The notes under the pieces were generated by a model. It was not told the origin of the DNA, made no database searches, and worked only from the letters and a program-made list of their open reading frames with translations. A program made the translations under genes and the position numbers. This document shows positions 36,084-45,964 of a DNA stretch of 64,000 nt, in pieces (positions within the stretch are counted from its first letter, which is position 1; every line of letters begins with the position of its first letter). Source of the DNA: an uncultured Polaribacter sp. (GTDB lineage: Bacteria > Bacteroidota > Bacteroidia > Flavobacteriales > Flavobacteriaceae); the NCBI RefSeq assembly GCF_947501385.1, contig NZ_CANMVP010000017.1, positions 1 through 64,000 of the forward strand, in the 5' to 3' direction.

Positions 36084-37121
36084 ATGAAAAAATCTATTTT
36101 AATTTTCTTAGGTGTATTCGCCTTCGCTTTTAACACAAAAGCACAAGATGGTTTTGAGGCTATTTTATTAGCTGACAAAGCCGATTCCCAAAAACTTATG
36201 CAAGCTTATTTTGCTCCAGGAATGGAAGGCTTTATCAATGCAATGAATAACGGTTGGTATCATACTGCCAAGGTTCACAAGCCTTTTGGTTTTGATATTT
36301 CTATTGGTGCAAGTGGCGCATTTATTCCTACTGAAAAAGAGTTATTTAATATTTCAGCTTTAGGATTAGCATCTGTCTCATCTTCAAGTACAACAGCATC
36401 AACTTTTGCTGGTTCAAAAAATACAACAGAAATGACAGTTAACACAACTGTAAATGGACAAGCTGTTTCTGCTGATTTTGATTTTCCAGGAGGTGCAACA
36501 GAAGACTTACCAGGAAATGCGGTTCCAGCACCAATTGTACAGTTAAATGTTGGTTTACCTTGGAAACTAGAAGCAATGGTGAGATTAGTTCCTAAAATAA
36601 ATATTGGTGAAAATGATGGTTCAGTAAATATGTTAGGTTTAGGTCTTAAAAAGGAAATAACAGATTGGTTTGGACCAATGGATAAAACACCTTTACACGT
36701 TTCTCTTCTAGCAGCATATACAACTATGGATGTTGATTATGGTATTGGAGATGTTACTTCTGAAAATCTAGAAATTAGAAATGGATTGTCTAAATTTAAT
36801 TTAAGATCATTTACTGCACAAGCAATTGCTTCTTTAAATTTTCCAATTATAAATTTATACGGTGGAGTTGGATACAATAGCGGAACCTCTACTTATGAAA
36901 TGAGTGGAACATTTACAGGTATCTATGAAACTGGTTTACCTGCACCTAATGACACTGTAAGAGAAACCTTAGACATACCTTCTAACTTAGATTTTGAATC
37001 AAGTGGAATGATGGCAACAGTTGGCGCTAGATTAAGTTTAGGATTCTTTAAAGTATTTGGTAGTTACACTTTACAAGAATACAATACAGCTAGTTTAGGA
37101 ATAGCAATTAGTATTAGGTAA
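36084..37121 (+). CDS. DUF6588 family outer-membrane-type protein
   Basis: A 345-residue protein with a clear signal peptide (residues 1-20, 'FAFNTKAQ'). 'ADKADSQKLMQAYFAPGMEGFINAMNNGWYHTAKVHKPFGFDIS' is the DUF6588 signature of flavobacteria. The remainder alternates amphipathic strands and ends with an 'SYTLQEYNTASLGIAISIR' strand, so a small beta-barrel is likely. The role is unknown. It stands alone, with a terminator directly after it. Confidence 0.75.
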   Translation: MKKSILIFLGVFAFAFNTKAQDGFEAILLADKADSQKLMQAYFAPGMEGFINAMNNGWYHTAKVHKPFGFDISIGASGAFIPTEKELFNISALGLASVSSSSTTASTFAGSKNTTEMTVNTTVNGQAVSADFDFPGGATEDLPGNAVPAPIVQLNVGLPWKLEAMVRLVPKINIGENDGSVNMLGLGLKKEITDWFGPMDKTPLHVSLLAAYTTMDVDYGIGDVTSENLEIRNGLSKFNLRSFTAQAIASLNFPIINLYGGVGYNSGTSTYEMSGTFTGIYETGLPAPNDTVRETLDIPSNLDFESSGMMATVGARLSLGFFKVFGSYTLQEYNTASLGIAISIR

Positions 37122-37137
37122 AAATAAAAAATATAAC

Positions 37138-37172
37138 AAAAAAAAGACATCTCGTGTAGATGTCTTTTTTTT
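37138..37172 (+). terminator. Terminator after the DUF6588 gene
   Basis: AAAAAAGACATCT, loop CGTGT, AGATGTCTTTTTTTT; perfect stem with U-run, 17 bp after the stop. Confidence 0.9.
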
Positions 37173-37249
37173 GCTTTAAATTAACTAAAAAATTGTCTAA
37201 AAATCGTATTTTAGCACCAATTATTCAAAATAAATTAAAAATAAAAAAT

Positions 37250-38176
37250 ATGAAAGTTACAGTTGTTGGTGCGGGTGCGGTTGGTGCAAGTTGTGCAGAA
37301 TATATTGCGATAAAAAACTTTGCTGCTGAAGTAGTTTTGCTAGACATTAAAGAAGGTTATGCAGAGGGCAAAGCAATGGATTTAATGCAAACTGCCTCTT
37401 TAAATGGTTTTGATACTAAAATTACAGGAAGCACAAGCGATTATTCTAAAACTGCAAATTCTGATGTTTGTGTCATTACTTCTGGGATTCCTAGAAAACC
37501 AGGAATGACTCGTGAAGAATTGATCGGAATCAATGCTGGAATTGTTAAAATGGTTGCTGCCAGTTTAATAGAACACTCTCCAAATACCATTATTATTGTG
37601 GTTTCTAATCCTATGGACACCATGACCTATTTAGTTCATAAAACAACTGGACTCCCAAAAAATAAAATTATTGGAATGGGTGGCGCGTTAGATTCTGCTC
37701 GTTTTAAATACCGTTTGGCGGAAGCTTTAGGAGCTCCTATTTCTGATATTGATGGAATGGTTATTGGAGGTCATTCTGATAAAGGAATGGTCCCTTTAAC
37801 AAGATTAGCTACTAGAAACTCTGTACCCGTTTCAGAATTTATTTCTAAAGAAAGATTAGACCAAGTAATGCAAGACACCAAAGTGGGTGGCGCTACATTA
37901 ACTGGCTTATTAGGAACCTCTGCTTGGTATGCTCCCGGAGCTGCTGTTTCTGGAATGGTACAAGCCATTGCTTGTGATACTAAAAAAATATTTCCTTGCT
38001 CTTCTTTATTAGAAGGTGAATATGGTTTGAATGATTTATGTATTGGAGTACCTGTGGTCTTAGGCAAAAACGGAATTGAAAGTATTGTTGAAATCAATTT
38101 AACGGATGCTGAAAAAGCACACATGCAAGAATCTGCTGAAGGTGTTTCTAAAACAAACGATTTATTAGAATTATAG
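37250..38176 (+). CDS. mdh: Malate dehydrogenase
   Basis: A 308-residue LDH-like malate dehydrogenase. The start is placed at 'MKVTVVGAGAVGASCAEYIA', the Rossmann GxGxxG at the N-terminus; 30 open codons upstream come from the terminator and leader. 'LLDIKEGYAEGKAMDL', 'TSGIPRKPGMTREEL' (mobile loop with the substrate Arg), 'VVSNPMDTMTY' and 'VIGGHSDKGMVPL' with the catalytic His are present. It interconverts malate and oxaloacetate with NAD in the TCA cycle. Confidence 0.95.
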   Translation: MKVTVVGAGAVGASCAEYIAIKNFAAEVVLLDIKEGYAEGKAMDLMQTASLNGFDTKITGSTSDYSKTANSDVCVITSGIPRKPGMTREELIGINAGIVKMVAASLIEHSPNTIIIVVSNPMDTMTYLVHKTTGLPKNKIIGMGGALDSARFKYRLAEALGAPISDIDGMVIGGHSDKGMVPLTRLATRNSVPVSEFISKERLDQVMQDTKVGGATLTGLLGTSAWYAPGAAVSGMVQAIACDTKKIFPCSSLLEGEYGLNDLCIGVPVVLGKNGIESIVEINLTDAEKAHMQESAEGVSKTNDLLEL

Positions 38177-38200
38177 AACAACCTTATGTATTGATATATT

Positions 38201-38239
38201 AAAACCCAACTCATTCCTTCGAAATGAGTTGGGTTTTTT
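38201..38239. terminator. Terminator of mdh
   Basis: AAAACCCAACTCATT, loop CCTTCGA, AATGAGTTGGGTTTTTT, 25 bp after the mdh stop. Confidence 0.9.
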
Positions 38240-38314
38240 GTTACATTTTTTTTTAAATTTACAGCAATAAATCTGAATTTCAATATGTATGTTTGTGTCT
38301 TAATTGCTTAAAAT

Positions 38315-40426
38315 TTGAAAAAACAAACACATACTCTTTTAAAAAATGTATTCGGTTATGATAACTTTCGTCCGTTACAGGAAGAAATTATCAACAGAAC
38401 AATAGATGGCAAAGACAGCTTTGTTTTAATGCCCACTGGTGGCGGAAAATCTATGTGTTTTCAAATTCCTGCATTAATTTTTGATGGAATTACCATTGTT
38501 GTTTCTCCTCTTATTTCATTGATGAAAGATCAGGTACAAGCGCTAAAAGCAAACGGAATAAAAGCTGATTTTTTTAACAGCTCAATTTCTGTTCAAGAAG
38601 AAAACGAAGTAATTACAAAAGCAATTAATGGTAATTTACAATTATTATATCTATCTCCAGAAAAATTAATTGCTGTTAGCAATACTTGGTTAAAACAACT
38701 AAATATAAAATTAGTTGCTATAGATGAAGCGCATTGTGTAAGTATGTGGGGTCATGATTTTAGACCTGAATACACACAGTTAAAAATGTTTAGAAATTCG
38801 CTACCATTCGTACCTTTTATGGCACTAACAGCTACAGCAGACAAATCTGCTAGAAAAGATATTGAAGCACAATTAGGTTTGCATAACTCTAAACTATTTA
38901 TCTCTTCTTTTGATAGAAAAAACTTAAGTATTGAAGTACGAGGACAAGTTCCGAAAAAGAAAAAATTACAAGAAATTATCAATTTTTTAGGAAGAAGAAA
39001 AAATGGAAGCGGCATTATTTATTGTTTGAGCAGAAAAAACACAGAAGAAGTTGCTGGCTTTCTAAAAAAAAGTGGCTATTCTGTAGCTTTTTATCATGCT
39101 GGAATGAATCATGAAGAAAGAGAAAAAACACAAACTGATTTTATCAATGACGACACGAAAATAATTGTTGCCACCATTGCTTTTGGAATGGGAATTGATA
39201 AATCCAACGTTCGTTTTGTAATACATTATAATTTACCAAAAAACCTCGAAGGTTATTACCAAGAAATAGGAAGAGCAGGAAGAGATGGATTGCCATCAGA
39301 AACCGTTCTGTATTATCATATGAGAGATTTTGTTTTGTATAGTCAATTTGCAGACGATGGCGCAAATACAGTAATGCAAAAAGAAAAACTCAACAGAATG
39401 CTTCAGTTTGCAGAAGCTAAATCGTGTAGAAGAAAAATACTTTTATCTTATTTTGGAGAACATCTTACTGAGAATTGTGGCAATTGTGATGTTTGTGAAA
39501 ATCCACCTGAGGATTTTGATGGTACTATTTTATCACAAAAAGCACTTTCTGGAATTGCAAGAATGGGTGAAAAAGACGGAATTACCATGTTGATTAATGT
39601 ACTTAGAGGAAGTAATAATGCAGATATTCATAAAAAAGAGTATTTCAACCTAAAAACGTACGGAATAGGAAAAGATATTTCTTTTTTCAATTGGCGAGAT
39701 TATGTAATTCAAATGGCAAATCAAGGATTGATAGAAATCATGTATGCAGAAAGTTCTGCCTTAAAAATAACACCCGTTGGTTGGAAAGTTTTAAAAGGAG
39801 AAAAGAAAATACGATTAACAACACCAATAAGTATTGATGACAAAAAGAAAATACAAAAAACAGCAAAAATTGTAACTGAAGGCGAAATACATAAAGACTT
39901 ATTTACAGAATTAAAAAAATTAAGATACTCGATTTCTAAAGAAGAAAAAATGCCTGCTTACATCATTTTCAATGATAAAACATTAAAATTAATGGCAAGT
40001 GAATTGCCGACAACTGAAAATGAATTTTTAACAATTTCAGGAGTTGGAATGAACAAAATGGAAAAGTACGGTGAAGAATTCATGAATATCATTCGAAAAT
40101 TTAAAAGCGTTGCAAAACCAAGAAAAATTGCGACAACCGTAAAAACATTCAACTTATATAAAGACGGATTACATCCAACAGAAATTGCCGAAGAAAGAAA
40201 TTTATCTATTACCACTATTTTTTCCCATTTATCTCAATTATACGCTGAAGGAAAAGCAGTAAACTTAGAGCAATATGTAACAACAGAAACCATCGCTAAA
40301 GTTCGTATTGCTTTTTATGAATTAGACCGAAAGATAGAACTAAAACCAATCTACGAAAAACTTAATGAAGAAGTTTCTTATAGCCAAATAAGAATGAGCA
40401 TTACATTAATCACAAAGAACGAGTAA
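38315..40426 (+). CDS. recQ: ATP-dependent DNA helicase RecQ
   Basis: A 703-residue superfamily 2 helicase starting with TTG (no in-frame ATG lies before the preceding stop). Walker A 'MPTGGGKS' is at 39-46 and DEAH at 137-140, followed by 'CVSMWGHDFRPEY' (aromatic-rich loop), 'ALTATA' and 'YQEIGRAGRDG'. The RQC zinc site is 'CRRKILLSYFGE...CGNCDVC'. A winged helix, an HRDC-type domain (about 545-600) and a C-terminal HTH ('LSITTIFSHLSQLYAEG') follow. It unwinds DNA in recombination and repair. Confidence 0.95.
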   Translation: MKKQTHTLLKNVFGYDNFRPLQEEIINRTIDGKDSFVLMPTGGGKSMCFQIPALIFDGITIVVSPLISLMKDQVQALKANGIKADFFNSSISVQEENEVITKAINGNLQLLYLSPEKLIAVSNTWLKQLNIKLVAIDEAHCVSMWGHDFRPEYTQLKMFRNSLPFVPFMALTATADKSARKDIEAQLGLHNSKLFISSFDRKNLSIEVRGQVPKKKKLQEIINFLGRRKNGSGIIYCLSRKNTEEVAGFLKKSGYSVAFYHAGMNHEEREKTQTDFINDDTKIIVATIAFGMGIDKSNVRFVIHYNLPKNLEGYYQEIGRAGRDGLPSETVLYYHMRDFVLYSQFADDGANTVMQKEKLNRMLQFAEAKSCRRKILLSYFGEHLTENCGNCDVCENPPEDFDGTILSQKALSGIARMGEKDGITMLINVLRGSNNADIHKKEYFNLKTYGIGKDISFFNWRDYVIQMANQGLIEIMYAESSALKITPVGWKVLKGEKKIRLTTPISIDDKKKIQKTAKIVTEGEIHKDLFTELKKLRYSISKEEKMPAYIIFNDKTLKLMASELPTTENEFLTISGVGMNKMEKYGEEFMNIIRKFKSVAKPRKIATTVKTFNLYKDGLHPTEIAEERNLSITTIFSHLSQLYAEGKAVNLEQYVTTETIAKVRIAFYELDRKIELKPIYEKLNEEVSYSQIRMSITLITKNE

Positions 40427-40440
40427 TATAATACTTTTAA

Positions 40441-40473
40441 AGACCTCACAGGTTTTAAAAACCTGTGAGGTCT
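40441..40473. terminator. Family-A palindrome between recQ and fhs
   Basis: AGACCTCACAGGTTTT, one A, then the reverse complement. It is positioned exactly between two convergent stops (15 bp and 4 bp away), which suggests use as a bidirectional terminator. Confidence 0.75.
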
Positions 40474-40477
40474 AGAA

Positions 40478-42154
40478 TTATGATAGTCCAGAAATAACAC
40501 CGTTATTATCAATCGTCATATTTTCTGAAGCAGGAATTGAAGGTAACCCAGGCATTCGCATCATTTTTCCTAAAATAGGAATTACAAATTGTGCACCAGA
40601 TGCAATTTCAATTTCTCTAACGGTTACAGTAAAACCTTCTGGTCTTCCAATCAAAGTATCATTATCTGAAAAAGACTTTTGAGTTTTTGCCATACAAACT
40701 GCAAAATCATTAAATCCGAGTCTATCTATTCTTCTTAAATTTAATTGCGCTTGCTTACTATATTCAACCTTTGCTGCTCCATAAATTTCTTTGGCTATAA
40801 TTTCTATTTTCTCTTTAATGGGTGATTTCCAATCATACAAAGGCTTGTATTTTGTGGCTTTGTTTTCAACAATATCTACAACTACTTCTGCCAATTGTTT
40901 TGTTCCTTCGCCTCCTTTTGTCCAACCTTCAGACAAGACAGCGTTTACACCTAAACTTGTACATTTTTTAATTACAAAATTTACTTCTTCTTCAGAATCT
41001 GAAGCAAAAGAGTTGATAGCCACCACAGGTTCTATATTAAATTTTCTAATATTTTCTATATGTTTTTCTAAGTTTTTAAAACCCTCTGTAACTTTCTCTA
41101 GGTCTGGTGTATTGTAGTCTTCCTTTAAAGCGCCTCCATGATGACGTAAAGCTCGAATGGTGGCTACTAAAACTACACACTTCGGATTCAAATTCGCAAA
41201 TTGAGATTTTATATTTAGAAACTTTTCGGCTCCTAAGTCTGCCCCAAAACCAGCTTCTGTAACCACATAATTAGACAATGAAAGTCCCATTTTTGTAGCG
41301 ATAATGGTATTTGTTCCTTGCGCAATATTTGCAAAAGGTCCACCATGAATAATTGCGGGATTCTCTTCTAAAGTTTGCACCAAATTAGGTTTTATAGCAT
41401 CCTTTAACAAAATAGCCATCGCATTTTCTGCTTTTAAATCTCTCGCAAAAATTGGTTTTCTATCAAACGTAAACCCGATAAAAATAGCTCCTAAACGTTT
41501 TTTTAAATTCTCTAAATCGGATGCCATACAAAGAATCGCCATTACCTCAGAAGCTGGTGTAATGTTAAAGCCATCTTGTCTTGGCACTCCATTGGCAGTA
41601 CCTCCAAGACCAATCGTAATGTCTCTTAAAGCACGATCATTCATATCGATAACACGTTTCCAAAGAATGGTTCGGGAATCTATGTTTAAATTATTGGTTT
41701 TGCTTTGAATGTTATTGTCTATTAATGCAGACAATAAATTATTCGCCTTTTCAACAGCATTAAAATCGCCCGTAAAATGCAAATTGATATCTTCCATTGG
41801 TACCACTTGCGAATATCCCCCACCCGCAGCTCCGCCTTTTATTCCAAAAACAGGTCCTAAAGAAGGTTCTCTTAAAACAACGGTTGCTTGTTTTCCTATT
41901 TTATTCAGTCCCTCAGTTAAACCAATAGAAACGGTTGTTTTTCCTTCTCCTGCAGGAGTTGGTGTTAAAGCTGTAACTAAAACTAAATTATTTTTACTTA
42001 CTTTTTGATCATCAATTAAAGAGAGAGGCAATTTTGCTTTGTACTTGCCGTACATTTCTAAATCATCTTCATGTACGTTTAACTTTTTAGCGATATCTTT
42101 TATATGTTGCAACTTTTTTGCCTGCGCAATTGCAATATCAGACGGATATGTCAT
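40478..42154 (-). CDS. fhs: Formate-tetrahydrofolate ligase
   Basis: A 558-residue enzyme of one-carbon metabolism that makes 10-formyl-THF from formate, ATP and THF. 'TALTPTPAGEGKTTVSIGLTEGL' is the P-loop-like ATP site. 'EPSLGPVFGIKGGAAGGGYSQVVPMEDINLHFTGD' and 'VTEAGFGADLGAEKF' are hallmark stretches; the length is normal. Monocistronic and convergent with recQ. Confidence 0.96.
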   Translation of the reverse strand: MTYPSDIAIAQAKKLQHIKDIAKKLNVHEDDLEMYGKYKAKLPLSLIDDQKVSKNNLVLVTALTPTPAGEGKTTVSIGLTEGLNKIGKQATVVLREPSLGPVFGIKGGAAGGGYSQVVPMEDINLHFTGDFNAVEKANNLLSALIDNNIQSKTNNLNIDSRTILWKRVIDMNDRALRDITIGLGGTANGVPRQDGFNITPASEVMAILCMASDLENLKKRLGAIFIGFTFDRKPIFARDLKAENAMAILLKDAIKPNLVQTLEENPAIIHGGPFANIAQGTNTIIATKMGLSLSNYVVTEAGFGADLGAEKFLNIKSQFANLNPKCVVLVATIRALRHHGGALKEDYNTPDLEKVTEGFKNLEKHIENIRKFNIEPVVAINSFASDSEEEVNFVIKKCTSLGVNAVLSEGWTKGGEGTKQLAEVVVDIVENKATKYKPLYDWKSPIKEKIEIIAKEIYGAAKVEYSKQAQLNLRRIDRLGFNDFAVCMAKTQKSFSDNDTLIGRPEGFTVTVREIEIASGAQFVIPILGKMMRMPGLPSIPASENMTIDNNGVISGLS

Positions 42155-42285
42155 ATTTCTAATTTAGCTGGTGTTATTTTATCAAATTTATCGGATAAAT
42201 ATAGTTAATTTTGATAGTTCATAATATTTAAAATTAAGGAAGTAAAAGAAATCAGCAAAACTGCTTCATAAATGTGATAAAACAA

Positions 42286-42316
42286 TTGCTTACTCTGCTT
42301 TGAAATACTATATTTG
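42286..42316 (+). promoter_or_regulatory. secDF promoter
   Basis: TTG (42286-42288), 20 bp, TATATTTG (42309-42316): a full consensus match. It shows that the ORF extension back to 42300 cannot be translated, since transcription starts near 42321. Confidence 0.8.
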
Positions 42317-42356
42317 CTCGTTTTTAAAAAAAGAAAGTCGACATAAAATAACGAAG

Positions 42357-45356
42357 ATGCAAAACAAAGGACTTATTAAATTATTCGCGATCCTTTTTGG
42401 ATTAGTGAGTTTATATCAATTATCATTCACGTTTTTAGCGAACAAAGTAGAAGATGATGCTAAAGTATACGCTGAAAGAAATACAGTTGATAATGATGCA
42501 AGACAGAAAGCTACTCTCGAAAGAAAGTATTTAGACAGTGTTGCAAACAAAGAAATTGTTGATTTAGGTGTAGCGCAATACACGTACAATGATGTTAGAG
42601 ACAAAGAAATGAATCTTGGTCTTGACTTAAAAGGTGGTGTAAACGCTATCTTACAAGTGTCTGTAAAAGAAGTTTTAAAAAGCTTGTCTAATGATTCTAA
42701 AAATGAAGCATTTAACAAAGCCTTAGAAACAGCAGATGAAAGACAAAAAAGTAGTAATTCTAATTATTTAGATCTATTTCTTGAAGAGTTTGAAACCATT
42801 GCCGGAGATACAAAATTAAGTGATCCTGCTATATTTGGAACAAAAGCTTTAAGTGATAAAATTTCTTTTAATGAAAATAACATTTCAGTTAGAGAAACTT
42901 TACAGGAAGAAATTAATAGCTCTATTGGTACTGCTTTTGAAGTTTTAAGAAGTAGAATTGATAAATTTGGTGTTTCTTCTCCGAACATTCAGAGAATTGG
43001 AAATTCGGGTAGAATTCAAATTGAATTACCAGGTGCAAGAGATATCGAGCGTGTTACAAAGTTAATTACCAGTAAAGCTGAATTACAATTCTGGGAAGTA
43101 TATACAAATGCAGAAGTACAAGGTTTTTTCTTTTCTGCAAATGAAAAAGTTGCTGAATTATTAAAAGATGATACAGAAACTGCACAAGTAAAAGATTCAA
43201 CAGAAAAAGATGATATTGACGATTTATTAGGTGAAACTGCAGATTCTACAAAAGTGCAGAAAAATCTTTTTACCTATTTATATCCTAACGTAGCGCAATC
43301 TCAAAACCAAGTAAGTTCTTTAGTAGCACAAGCTAGAGTTATAGATACTGCAATGGTGAATAGCTTGTTGGCTAAAAAAGAAATAAGAGATGTATTACCG
43401 AACGAATTAAGATATGTAAAATTCTTATGGGATTATAAATCAAATACACCTACAAGACCTACAACTGCTGGTGATGATTTTGAAGCGGATGAAATAATCG
43501 GTTTATACGCAATAAAATCAAACAGAAACGATACTCCAACCATTGAAGGTGATGTAATTTTAGATGCTGGTCAAGTTTTTGACCAAATGAATAAGCCTGA
43601 GGTGAGCATGACCATGAATAGCTCTGGAACCAAACAGTGGGCAAAAATGACAGGTGATAATATAGGTGGTTTTGTAGCCGTAGTTCTAGATGACTATGTA
43701 TATACTGCTCCTTCGGTAAACCAAGCAATTCCTGGTGGTAGAACTTCTATTTCTGGTGGAACCATGACGATTGAAGAAGCTGAAGATATTTCTACGGTTT
43801 TAAAAGCAGGTAAATTACCCGCTGCTGCAAGAATTATTCAAATTGAGGTTGTTGGCCCTTCTTTAGGTCAAGAAGCAATTGATGCCAGTTTCCTTTCTTT
43901 TGGTTTGGCAATTATCTTAGTATTACTTTGGATGATGCTCTATTATGGGAAAGCTGGTTTGTATGCAGATATTGCATTGGTGGTAAACATCTTATTTATC
44001 TTCGGAATTTTAGCCTCTTTTAATGCGGTATTAACGTTACCTGGTATTGCTGGTATTATCTTAACAATAGGGATGTCTGTAGATGCAAACGTAATTATCT
44101 TCGAAAGAATTAAAGAAGGTTTGTTCAAGAAAAAAGGATTAAAGCAATCTGTTGAAGAAGGGTTCTCTGTAAAAGGAGCCTTGTCTGCAATTATAGATGC
44201 AAATATTACCACCTTATTAACAGGTATTATCTTATATATTTTTGGTACAGGACCCATTAAAGGTTTTGCATTAACCTTAATGATTGGTATAGCAACATCA
44301 TTATTTACTGCTGTATTTATCACACGATTATTAATTGATAGTGCTGTAAATAGAGGTTCTAAATTAACATTTAATACTTCTATCTCTAAAGGTTGGTTCC
44401 AAAACATCAACGTAGCGTTTTTAAAGAAACGTAAAATTGCTTATGTTATTTCTGGAGCCATTATCATTGGTGGTTTGATTTCTATTTTTTCAATAGGATT
44501 AAAACAAGGAGTTGATTTTAAAGGAGGACGTTCTTATGTTGTTCGTTTTGATCAAGACATGAATGCTACCAAAGTAGCTGAAACTTTAAAAGATGCATTT
44601 GGTACTGCACCAGAAGTAAAAACGTATGGAGATGCCAATCAATTAAAAATAACAACCGTTTATAAAATTGATGATGAAGGTGTAGAAGTTGATGAAGAAG
44701 TACAAAGTGCTTTATTCACAGGATTAAAAGAATATTTAGGAGATACCAGTTATGAAACATTTAAACCAGGTTTCGAGAAAGAAGGTTCTGGGGTAATGAG
44801 TTATATGAAAGTAGAACCAACTATTGCAGATGATATTAAAACATCTGCTTTATATGCCGTTTTAGGATCTTTACTAGTTGTTTTCTTATACATTTTATTA
44901 CGTTTTAGAAAAATATCTTTCTCCATTGGTGCTGTAATTGCAGTTTTCCATGATGTATTAATTGTATTGGGTGTATTCTCTATTACGTACAATTTTATGC
45001 CTTTCGATATGGAAATTGGGCAATCATTTATAGCCGCCATTTTAACGGTGGTAGGATATTCCTTGAATGATACCGTGGTAATTTTTGATAGGATTAGAGA
45101 ATTCGCTGGAATTCATACCAATTGGAAATATAGCGAAGTTGTAGACAAAGCATTAAGTTCAACCTTAGGAAGAACAATCAACACCTCTTTAACTACATTA
45201 TTAGTAATGTTAGCCATCTTCTTATTTGGAGGAGATTCTATTAAAGGATTTATGTTCGCATTAATTGTAGGTGTAATTGTAGGTACCTATTCATCATTAT
45301 TTGTGGCAACACCAATTATGTACGATGCTTCTAAAAAAGAAGAAAAGAACAAATAG
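42357..45356 (+). CDS. secDF: Protein translocase SecDF (fused SecD and SecF)
   Basis: A 999-residue inner-membrane protein combining SecD and SecF, the usual form in Bacteroidota. It starts at 'MQNKGLIKLFAIL', after the promoter. The first TM is followed by 'NLGLDLKGGVNAILQV' and a large periplasmic P1 domain. A six-TM bundle has 'LTIGMSVDANVIIFERIKE'. The SecF half begins 'GVDFKGGRSYVVRFD' and has 'TVVGYSLNDTVVIFDRIRE'. It uses the proton gradient to complete Sec-dependent export. Confidence 0.96.
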   Translation: MQNKGLIKLFAILFGLVSLYQLSFTFLANKVEDDAKVYAERNTVDNDARQKATLERKYLDSVANKEIVDLGVAQYTYNDVRDKEMNLGLDLKGGVNAILQVSVKEVLKSLSNDSKNEAFNKALETADERQKSSNSNYLDLFLEEFETIAGDTKLSDPAIFGTKALSDKISFNENNISVRETLQEEINSSIGTAFEVLRSRIDKFGVSSPNIQRIGNSGRIQIELPGARDIERVTKLITSKAELQFWEVYTNAEVQGFFFSANEKVAELLKDDTETAQVKDSTEKDDIDDLLGETADSTKVQKNLFTYLYPNVAQSQNQVSSLVAQARVIDTAMVNSLLAKKEIRDVLPNELRYVKFLWDYKSNTPTRPTTAGDDFEADEIIGLYAIKSNRNDTPTIEGDVILDAGQVFDQMNKPEVSMTMNSSGTKQWAKMTGDNIGGFVAVVLDDYVYTAPSVNQAIPGGRTSISGGTMTIEEAEDISTVLKAGKLPAAARIIQIEVVGPSLGQEAIDASFLSFGLAIILVLLWMMLYYGKAGLYADIALVVNILFIFGILASFNAVLTLPGIAGIILTIGMSVDANVIIFERIKEGLFKKKGLKQSVEEGFSVKGALSAIIDANITTLLTGIILYIFGTGPIKGFALTLMIGIATSLFTAVFITRLLIDSAVNRGSKLTFNTSISKGWFQNINVAFLKKRKIAYVISGAIIIGGLISIFSIGLKQGVDFKGGRSYVVRFDQDMNATKVAETLKDAFGTAPEVKTYGDANQLKITTVYKIDDEGVEVDEEVQSALFTGLKEYLGDTSYETFKPGFEKEGSGVMSYMKVEPTIADDIKTSALYAVLGSLLVVFLYILLRFRKISFSIGAVIAVFHDVLIVLGVFSITYNFMPFDMEIGQSFIAAILTVVGYSLNDTVVIFDRIREFAGIHTNWKYSEVVDKALSSTLGRTINTSLTTLLVMLAIFLFGGDSIKGFMFALIVGVIVGTYSSLFVATPIMYDASKKEEKNK

Positions 45357-45374
45357 TTCTAATTTAAAATAATT

Positions 45375-45433
45375 AAAAACCGTTTTCTTGTACTGAACAT
45401 GTTTCATGTAACTTATAAGAAAACGGTTTTTTT
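45375..45433 (+). terminator. Terminator of secDF
   Basis: AAAAACCGTTTTCTT and AAGAAAACGGTTTTTTT form a 15-bp stem with a 27-nt loop, 19 bp after the secDF stop. Confidence 0.8.
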
Positions 45434-45471
45434 ATTAAATATCTAGATATTATCTTTGCTGAAAAAGGGCT

Positions 45472-45964
45472 ATGGAAATTAGAAGTAATTCAAGAAAATA
45501 TATTTAGCATTAGAGGTGCTCGGGTCATGTTAGATATGCATTTAGCAGCACTATATGAGGTTGAGGTAAAAGTTCTGAATCAATCAGTAAAGAGAAACAT
45601 AGATCGCTTCCCAGAAGATTTTATGTTTCAATTATCAGAAGAGGAAGTAGAAAATTTGCGGTCACAAATTGTGACCGCAAATTTTGGCATGAGAAGAACA
45701 CTTCCCTATGCATTTACAGAACAAGGGGTTGCTATGTTAGCTGGTATCTTAAGAAGTAAGAAAGCGATACAAGTGAATATTGAAATTATGCGGACTTTTG
45801 TAGTATTAAGAAAAATGTCTTTGCAATATCAAGAAATATCAGATAAAATAGAAAGTTTAGAATCTAAATACGATGCCCAATTTGCAGAAGTTTTTACCGC
45901 TATGCGTTATTTATTAGATCCAACAACAAACGAAAAAGAAACAAAAAGAATTGGTTACAAATAA
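45472..45964 (+). pseudogene. ORF6N (KilA-N-like) domain gene with an N-terminal frameshift
   Basis: The ATG at 45472 reads M-E then shifts. Removing one A from GGAAATTA restores 'MELEVIQENIFSIRGARVMLDMHLAALYEVEVKVLNQSVKRN', the normal ORF6N start. As it stands, the first frame stops after 11 codons. The second frame is open from 45527 (145 aa, 'MLDMHLAALYE...') with the rest of the ORF6N domain ('FTEQGVAMLAGILRSKKAI') and a helical C-terminus. ORF6N domains are DNA-binding modules common in phages. Its stop overlaps the hpt::adk start (TAATG). Either a recent mutation or a homopolymer sequencing error. Confidence 0.72.

Noticed and set aside
37160..37249. 30-codon extension of malate dehydrogenase
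   Set aside because: It begins in the terminator of the preceding gene and lacks family similarity; the Rossmann motif starts at 37250.
42300..42356. N-terminal extension of SecDF starting with TTG
   Set aside because: It overlaps the -7 promoter box at 42309-42316, so it cannot be in the mRNA; start moved to 42357.
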